A DNA stretch of 64,000 nucleotides from Phymatolithon calcareum (Eukaryota; Rhodophyta; Florideophyceae; Hapalidiales): positions 1,178,001 to 1,242,000 of the forward strand of contig OZ345365.1 in NCBI GenBank assembly GCA_977006965.1. Direction: 5' to 3'. Shown piece by piece: positions 57,701 through 64,000 of this stretch (position 1 is the first letter of the stretch; every line of letters begins with the position of its first letter). Under the pieces are notes generated by a model. It made no database searches and had not been told where the DNA came from. It saw only the letters and a list, made by a program, of their open reading frames with translations. The position numbers and the translations under genes are program-made.

Positions 57701-58060
57701 AAGAGCGAAAAGGATTAACTCTGTGATGACGACGGCAGCACGTGCGTGGACAGAACGTCGCGCGCTGCGGCCGCATCGCGTGTCAAGCAGGCGACATTGG
57801 CATCGCCGGGGATACGACTACAAGCGGGACGCGTAGCGCTGCAGTGATCATTGCGTGCATTGGGTCGGCAGCGGGCACCCGGTGGGCCATTGTCGTCGAT
57901 GGCCGGGACGATCGCGCAGGTGCGGGAAAGTCAGGATTTTGGCTACCGGGACTGTAAGCAGTTGCAAAATTTGCGGCTGACAGGATACCGTGACCCGTCT
58001 AGGATAGGAGCCCTCTCTGTTCGCGACTGGAAACATTGCTAAAAGTATGAGGATACTTTT
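54747..58060 (-). repeat. Repeat family K, copy C (most complete)
   Basis: The minus strand carries the decayed gene: 57683-57393 (VLAVHFDVSLGEDILSRVLS, RIHVVPREFVTDHG), 57267-57061, 57025-56741 (FSFSDAADEHIYASVVWNDR, DDLVEEGKPLFWGEFWNKPS), 56744-56559 (MTRRINQEMLRLMGGGGVRK, HLSSVPSLEWEAIEE), 56216-56031 and 56037-55756 (LNMDVIANHFESQ, CKKCNGVRIRSRRSPRKRPR). Several blocks continue into each other in frame, for example 57393 through about 57080 apart from one stop. There is a 325-bp insertion at 55155-55479. On the + strand 57742-57957 is a second conserved frame. No known domain was recognised; a DNA-transposon or virus-like gene is possible but unproven. Confidence 0.7.
55155..55479. mobile_element. 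325-bp insertion with 9-bp TSD in K copy C
   Basis: The flanks CATTAGTGT (55146-55154) and CATTAGTGT (55480-55488) are identical. Copies A and B read straight through the site. The insert has no obvious TIRs and a short minus-strand ORF overlaps it. Nine-base duplications occur with MULEs, but the class is unknown. Confidence 0.8.
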
Positions 58061-58124
58061 TACTTCCACTATAGCAAGTAAGGACTGGCCGCAACCTGAA
58101 ATCACAGCTTGCCAAAGGACAGGG

Positions 58125-58332
58125 GAGTAATTTTCCCCCTCGAAGTCCCGAAGGAAACCAGAGGTGGGTTTTTGTAGTCCACTGAACCGTGTTACACCAA
58201 CAAGAAAAGAAACTCTTCCATAGACAGAATCTAGCCAAAACCTCTTGGCACTAGGAAAGTTGCCCTAAGCGTCACCAGATGCGTTGGTAACTTTTACATA
58301 AAAATCTACCTTTCCTCTGCTTCTTCTTCTCC
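58125..58332 (+). mobile_element. SINE-like element (CTT-tail family)
   Basis: It starts near TTTTCCCCCTCGAAG, shares GAGGTGGGTTTTTGTAG and CTCTTGGCACTAG with the 39917-40091 copy, and ends TTCTTCTTCTCC. The left border is uncertain. It abuts the LINE RT fragment. Confidence 0.65.
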
Positions 58333-58335
58333 AGT

Positions 58336-58890
58336 GCCGCCCTGTCCACTTTCCAAACAGTATCGTTGAGATGTACTTTTGGACTTTCACTGCTGCTCTT
58401 AATACTCGTATTGTGTTGTGTGTTATATGCGCTGCGTACTCACATACAGACCTGATGAATGCTTTGAGAAGCATGATGCATTTTTGTGTGCTGTATCCTT
58501 TCCTTGTCATGCCTAGAGTGCTCATGACTCATCATGAGCGAGACTTTTGCGCCAGTGCTTTTTAATGGCTCCAGAAGTCGGTGGTCACGAATTCCGTTCT
58601 CGTCAATTGTCGTACCGAGATATTTAGCAGTGCGTCTTATTTGAACTTCCTCGTTCGACAGAAGAAATGGTTGTCTAATCCTTCGACTTGGGAGTATGAC
58701 GGAGAACGCTCCGGTCGACCAAGTCATTCTATAGACCCGTGTCCATTCGGAACATTCATTGAAAATCGTGGAAGCTTATGGCGGTGATAATTTCTGCAAA
58801 TGTGTCCGCAAGAATATTGAACAGCGTGGGGCTAATGGGGGATCCCTGAGGGACTCCACGCTCGCTTATACCTCGTTTTCTTTCTGCGTC
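58336..58890 (-). pseudogene. LINE reverse-transcriptase fragment
   Basis: Minus strand: ERGVPQGSPISPTLFNILAD (about 58870-58800), then IRRTAKYLGTTIDENGIRDH (58650-58590), then in a shifted frame FIRSVCEYAAHITHNTIRVL (58470-58400). These are RT motif 4 and the thumb region of non-LTR elements. The catalytic FADD box is missing between the pieces. Confidence 0.85.
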
Positions 58891-58892
58891 AT

Positions 58893-60340
58893 TCTTTCTT
58901 TCTTTTATGCAATTTTCGGAGTAGTCCTAGAACAACTCCCCATCCTTACGGCTACAGGGGACTTTAATAGATACGAGTGGTATTTGATGTCACAACAGCT
59001 CAAAGCCGCACAAAGTGCAGAGCTTCGGGGAGCTTAACATCTAAATCTCTACGCAGCTAATCCTCAGCCGCCGTTCTTCAAGGGGATGACCCGGGTTGGA
59101 AACCATTTAGGATGTTCACGGTAGTTGGTCATCTACGTCATTCATAACTGTGATGAGGGTCTTCTGCAGCGAGAGAGAAGACAACGATGCCACATTTGGT
59201 GTCACTACAACACCCTAAACGGTTTTCGTAGGTCCATAACTTGCGCCTTGGGTGCAAATTGCCCCCGTGCGAGCCGCAATTCTACTTTGCAGAAGGTTAC
59301 TGGCTTAACAGCAATGCGGTTACTTCTGTAACATAGAGTTTGACGTTGAATCTTGTTACTTCCGACGCGCCAGTCGCAGATTTTATTAGTACAATATCTG
59401 AGGCGCCGATTCTCTGGGAGATGTGCTCAATGATCTGACATGTTCGGTGCCGGTCACTGCGAATTTACCGGTCTGTGCATTGCACGTTTCTCTGCCAGTG
59501 AGAATCGACTACAACAAGCCACGATAAAAACATTGAATTTTGCCCAAGATTATGCCATGTACATCAGAGAGACTGCTCCAACTTCCAGATCACCTTCTCA
59601 TGTATTCTCGACAATACATGTATTGCCAAGAAACACGTAATCAGGGAGCACGTATGCTCCCTGATTACGTGTTTGCGACATTCGGTGATAATCCGAGGTA
59701 AATTTCTCGCTTGAACTCCATTCGTGGTACCCAATCGTATGCTGACTTGAAGTTAAAAACAGCTTTCGTCTTTCTTCCTTGTTTTTTTGGCTGCTGTATA
59801 CCGGAGGAGGGCTCTCTCTGTGCCTTTTCCAGATTGGAATCCCATTTGTGATCTGTTGAAGGAATATTACTTCCGGATCAGTTTATCCACCTCTGAGTCG
59901 ACTGTTTTGCGAGCGTGCGACAACAGCGAAATTGGTCTGTAGCTTTTGGGCGAGCTTGGGACTCCTTTCTTAAATATTGGGACCACCAGTGCGTGATTCC
60001 AGTCTTCAGGTCTCCAACCGAGCTGGCCGGCTTAGGTGATCGTTGACAGTAGGAAACTGTAGCTTTGCTCTGGGGTTAGTAGCAGTGCTTCAGAAAATAT
60101 CCATCCGGACCAGCTGCTCTTCGCCTTGGGGCACGTCTTAGAGCTCTCTTTAGTTCTCGTTTTCGTGCACGTTTGACGTGAAAATTCCTCGGTTGTACGG
60201 CTGTGTCTTGAGGGTCTTTGAGCTCCTTCGTCAGGTGAGCTGCCATTTCAGCCGGACCGAGCGGCCTCCCTTCGCAGCAATTCGTCTGGGATCTCCTCTT
60301 CTTCATTCGAATTAGATTTTTCATCCTTTTCGAAAAGGTT
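58893..60340 (-). pseudogene. LINE: RT N-terminal half and 3' tail, internally deleted
   Basis: Minus strand from 60324: AEMAAHLTKELKDPQDTAV, RRAPRRRAAGPDGY (the (P)GPDG motif that opens non-LTR RTs), EALLLTPEQSYSFLL, GQLGWRPEDWNHALVVPIFK, SYRPISLLS and MGFQSGKGTERALL (RT motifs 1-2) down to about 59790. The rest of the RT is gone. The 3' end (59140-58893) is the tail shared with 10720-10960 and 13500-13740, ending in AGAAAGAAAG. The upper and lower parts are in several frames. A hairpin lies at 59632-59673. Confidence 0.82.
59632..59673. repeat. Perfect palindrome, 19-bp arms, 4-nt loop
   Basis: Arms 59632-59650 (AACACGTAATCAGGGAGCA) and 59655-59673 are exact inverse complements around CGTA. 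Confidence 0.95.
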
Positions 60341-60352
60341 CTAGGTTATTCA

Positions 60353-61406
60353 CAGGGGTTGCGCCAATTCTATTGTTTGCGATTGCAGTCCCGGGTGAAA
60401 TTTATCAATTTAATTGCTCAGTTTTGTTTGCAGCAATTCGCATTGCAATTTGAAGGCTTCCCACAATATAGACGTCAATACTTTATTCAAGCAAGTTCAT
60501 CTAGCTGCATGTAATCTTCATCTTCTTCGACAGCCCTCTCGACCTTTTGAGCAGAGATAGACGCAAAATGGCACATTCCGTCGAGTTCGGCCTACTTGAC
60601 GCGAGTGTATATCACGGGTTTGTTCTCGAATGATCTTCAGAAGCAGCTGCACAACTTGTTTCGGCTTTGGTTTCGGTGAAGGTAGTGTCATCGCTAGTAG
60701 AGCGGAATGTGCTGAAACTTTGAACGAGGTCTGATAGGTGGGTTGGACTCGACTGTGAAGCGGAATGCGTGAGAATTTCGGAGAAGGCTGATAGGTTTCA
60801 AAACAAGAGATCTAATGCTATCCCTTTTATACTTGAGATTGAACCATCGTGACTGCTGGACTCTAATCGCAGCTAAAGACATTCAAGCCGTTGTTCTGTA
60901 TCTGGCTGGTAAATTGATCGATACAGCTGAGTAGATGATAGCACATGAATAGGCCCATTGTTGAAACCCTTTGGAGTCCAACGGCTCAATCTCGTCTTTA
61001 TTTAACATAGCACGAAGTAGCCATGGCCCAAGCGTCATAGATGTTTTGATGGCATACAAAACGTACTCTGGGTATTACTAGAATAAAGACCACGTACTGA
61101 ACATAAGGTGAGTACGTTGATTCTTGCATCCGATAAATGTGCTGTGTCTAATGTTCATCTACGTACTCTGGGTATTATTAGAACAAAGACCACGTACTGA
61201 ACATGATGTGAGTACTTTGATTCCCTCAACATTCTGCTTTATTCGCCCCCCCCCCATAACATTCCCCTGGTCCAATGTTCATCTACTACGATCCTCAGTA
61301 TTAGGTGCGACCAATTCGAATTGCAATTCAGTTCGAAGAACCAATTTGGGTGGAATTGGGAAAAATTGCAATTAAATTGATAGCAATGGAATTGGCGCAA
61401 CCCCTG
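60353..61406 (-). mobile_element. Second hAT family, copy 3 (internally deleted)
   Basis: The TIR CAGGGGTTGCGCCAATTC at 60353 has its complement at the right end, and the TSDs GTTATTCA (60345-60352, 61407-61414) are perfect. It is in reverse orientation to the 43675 copy. The minus strand keeps both ends of the transposase gene (KPKPKQVVQLLLKII; RAVEEDEDYM) with the middle deleted. Confidence 0.93.
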
Positions 61407-61414
61407 GTTATTCA

Positions 61415-61750
61415 TACCCGTGGCAGCTCACATGACGTCATACCCGTGTTTTTTGCACGCACTGGTTATTTCACCGCTTCCCATATCCCTGGCAAGAACA
61501 AGCAAGAAACGAAGATTCCGAACTCGATGAAGCTCTCACAGTTATCTCAAACTTAATGCCCAAGCAACGACTTTCCGATATTCAAAAAGAGATGCTGGAA
61601 ACGGCAGTTGATACCGTCCAAAGAAAATGTCCGAAATCATGAAAACGTAAGCGAAGGATTGTAGCGCAACGAAAAGTCTCTCAGGTGCAATGATAATTGA
61701 CTAAGGGAGCTTCAATAAAACAGAAATCTCCATCCATCCATCCATCAGGT
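61415..61750 (+). pseudogene. Probable LINE 3' end with CCAT repeat
   Basis: A frame ending DSLQ-like material is not clear, but the sequence ends CTTCAATAAAACAGAAATCT and then CCATCCATCCATCCATC (about 61730-61747). This resembles a LINE terminus with a simple-repeat tail. Confidence 0.4.
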
Positions 61751-62119
61751 TTTATAAGTTGAAGGTTGATCGGATTGGGAAGATAATCTGGCCAATAGAA
61801 CTGAGTTTTAATGAAAGTGATATGAGCGCTGAAAATGCTCAATTTCAGATGAACTATTAAATATTTATCGGTCCAAGTTCACATTTACTTTCGTCAGTTG
61901 CGTGAAAGCAGCTCGTGTTTTCTCGCGTCTACAAAAACAATGGCACATAGTACACTGCCACGCCTCCCAGGTTCGAAAACTCCAGCAAATCGCGCGCACA
62001 CGTTCTGGGAGTGGTAATTCCCAGCCTCGAATGCTGCACGCACTCGGGTTCAGCCATGCCATGTTGTTACTGCTTGGTCGCCGCTCTGAACTCTAGTTTT
62101 ATTCCCGAAACTCACTGCT

Positions 62120-62135
62120 AAGGCCGTCCTCATTC
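62120..62135 (+). promoter_or_regulatory. Conserved upstream box of an SLR gene (one mismatch)
   Basis: AAGGCCGTCCTCATTC lies 127 bp before the ATG at 62263. Confidence 0.4.
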
Positions 62136-62262
62136 CATGGTCGTGGGCCAAACGTCGACAGCCAAGTCTCACCTCTCTGTTCCAGCCTTGCAAGGTATCC
62201 ACACTTTTCTTCCGCTGAAAACCCAACAAAGTTCTGCCGCAAGACACGCTAGGTTCACTTTA

Positions 62263-63986
62263 ATGAATCTTAATGGAGCGGCGGATTCTAATGAAGATGA
62301 CCATTGCCAGATGGACTTGTATTCCCCTTTGGTCTCAGAACGCGCGAATGTAGATGACATGAACAAACTCGGTTTGTTGTTGCATTTCGGCGCAAAAAGC
62401 GTACCTGTTGACCCTCTTCGCGCTGCAGGATTGTACACCCGCGCCATCGAGGAAGGCGGGCATCTAGATGCAATGTACAATCTGGGAACATTGTTGCATC
62501 ACGGAGCAGACGGTGTACCGGTAGATTGTCATCGTGCCAAGGAGCTATACACGCGAGCTATCAATGAAGGATCTCATGTAAAGGCCATGGTCATGCTGGG
62601 TGCTTTGGTGGAAAACGGCGCAGATGGCAGTCCACCAGATCTACCTCAAGCACTAGAACTGTTCGCACGAGCAGTTGAGGAAGGCGCAGACGTAAATGCA
62701 ATGAACAGCTTCGGGCGACTGATACAGGACGGCGTAGACGGCGTTCCCGCAGATCCACCTCGTGCAGTACAGCTCTATACTCGGGCGATGAATGAGGGAA
62801 ATCGTCTTCGTGCGATGGGAAATGTTGAGAAAATACTTCTAGTCGGAGCATATGGAGTTCCAGAAGACTCACCAGATCGCAAAGCACTATTTAATCTTGC
62901 ACTACTTCTCGAAGATGGCGCTATGGGCGTACCAGCAGATCCAATTCGAGCGGTGGAGCTATATTCCAGAGCAGTTGACGAGTTCGGACACTTCAGGTCG
63001 ATGAACAATCTAGGGGTAATATTACAATACGGCCAAGACGGCATTCCAGCAGACCCCCCTCGTGCTGCCCAACTCTATGTGAGAGCGATAGCTGAAGGAA
63101 ACCACACGCATTCAAAGGTCAATCTTGCACTGATGCTGCAAGACGGCACAGATGACGTTCCCACCGACGCTTCCCGCTCTGTAGAACTGTATATTCAAGC
63201 AATAGACGATGATTCCGATACCGATGCAATGTATTTATTGGCATCGCTTCTTGAGGGCGGCGCTAATGGTGTTCCAGCAAATGCTTCTCGTGCTGCTCAA
63301 TTATACATGCGAGCAATCGAGGAAGGAGCAGACGTTCAGGCGATGAAGAATCTGGGACTGATGTTGCATGAAGGTCGCGAAGGCCTTCCCGCGGACCCGC
63401 CTTGTGCCGTACAGCTCTACAACCGAGCTATTAGCGAGGGAAGACACATACCCGCCATGGTCAGTCTTGGATACCTGTTAGAAGATGGAGCAGATGGTGT
63501 TCCAGCAGACCCTCCTCGTGCAGCTCAACTCTACATGCATGCAATCGAGGAAGGTGAAACTTTCAGGCGATGAAGAATCTGGGATGGATGTTGCATGAAG
63601 GTCGCGAAGGCTTTCCCGCGGACCTGCCTCGTGCGGTACAGCTCTATACCCGAGCTATCAGCGAGGGTAGACACATACCCGCTATGTTCAGTCTTGGATA
63701 CCTGTTAGAAAATGGTGCAGACGGTGTTCCGGCGGACCCTGCTCGAGCAGCTGAACTCTACACTCAAGCAATCGAAGCAGGCGCAGACAAGTGGGCGATG
63801 AACAACTTGGGAGCCCTACTGCAAGATGGTAGAGACGGCGTTCCGGCAGATCCAGTTCGCGCCATGGAATTGTATACTCGTGCTATCAGGGAGGGCAGGC
63901 AGCCTAGCCTCCCTGATAGCACCAGTATACAGTTCCATGGCGCGAACTGGATCTGCCGGAACGCCGTCTCTACCATCTTGCAGTAG
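62263..63986 (+). pseudogene. SLR protein gene, frameshifted and ended by a fold-back
   Basis: The start is MNLNGAADSNED. About eleven units read in one frame to EEGETFRR and a stop at 63571-63573. The homologous junction (compare ADVQAMKNLG at 63331) shows a short deletion, and reading resumes in another frame at MKNLGWMLHEG (63570). Three more units follow until about 63895, where the sequence turns back as an inverted copy of itself, so the C-terminal tail is absent. The gene is of the same subfamily as 46400-48157 by its short unit (EDSPDRKALFNLALLLEDG). Not functional as it stands. Confidence 0.88.
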
Positions 63987-64000
63987 GGCTCCCAAGTTGT
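63802..64000. repeat. Near-perfect inverted repeat, 93-bp arms, at the window end
   Basis: 63802-63894 and 63908-64000 are inverse complements with two mismatches, around a 13-nt loop. The arms are SLR coding sequence. The right arm may continue beyond the window. Confidence 0.93.

Noticed and set aside
1-64000. CRISPR arrays, bacterial operons, rRNA genes, telomere repeats
   Set aside because: Looked for by eye and not seen; the repeats present are coding units or transposon ends with irregular spacing.

Overview
This window reads as nuclear DNA of a eukaryote, in a transposon-rich and gene-poor region. The evidence is one clear GT-AG intron (32005-32095), AATAAA signals followed by A-tails, non-LTR retrotransposon fragments, and hAT, MULE and CACTA/Plavaka-like DNA transposons. 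No operons, CRISPR array or bacterial-type gene spacing are visible. The mix would suit a red alga or another protist with a large Sel1-repeat family, but that placement is a weak inference and I cannot name the species.

The host-gene theme is a family of intronless genes encoding Sel1-like repeat (SLR) proteins, built from tandem units of about 38 residues and ending in a conserved RRAYSN-type tail. Seven copies or remnants lie on the + strand: 1-669 (remnant), 2689-5062 (broken), 6817-8382 (intact, 521 aa), 34549-35730 (one internal stop), 46400-48157 (intact, 585 aa), 53420-53615 (3' stub) and 62263-63986 (frameshifted, then folded back on itself). Four share a 16-bp upstream box about 120-130 bp before the ATG. 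Several were copied together with flanking DNA, including the same retrotransposon 3' ends.

The rest is layered mobile DNA, and many insertions can be proved by target-site duplications (TSDs) or by comparison with an unoccupied paralogous site. The best preserved is a complete hAT element (25481-27621; 515-aa transposase; matching 8-bp TSDs) inside a decayed CACTA/Plavaka-like transposase gene, whose sister copy lies head to head at 21477-23803. A second hAT family has three copies (11786-13112, 43675-45265, 60353-61406), each with perfect 8-bp TSDs. One sits in a LINE, and one sits in a MULE that also holds a LINE fragment.

Three repeat families look undescribed to me: (i) a short A-tailed retroposon of about 0.75 kb coding for a basic protein with an RKRKIPYD-type motif (2954-3554, 8508-10707, 9818-10568), with one copy inserted in another; (ii) a SINE-like element of up to about 413 bp ending in CTT repeats, with TSDs up to 16 bp; (iii) a roughly 3-kb repeat, here called K (38580-41683, 50463-53400, 54747-58060), carrying a decayed gene of unknown function. 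Long perfect or near-perfect palindromes (12521-12604, 63802-64000, 43331-43394, 59632-59673) are also unusual.

Layout: 1-10.7 kb, three SLR loci and the retroposon family; 10.7-20.5 kb, LINE/hAT/MITE debris and unassigned DNA; 20.5-33 kb, the two Plavaka-like genes, the complete hAT and a Gln-rich spliced gene; 33-38.6 kb, SLR gene and LINE ends; 38.6-46 kb, K repeat and nested MULE/LINE/hAT; 46-50 kb, intact SLR gene and LINE RNase H; 50-61.7 kb, two more K copies, LINE RT fragments and a hAT; 61.7-64 kb, a truncated SLR gene.
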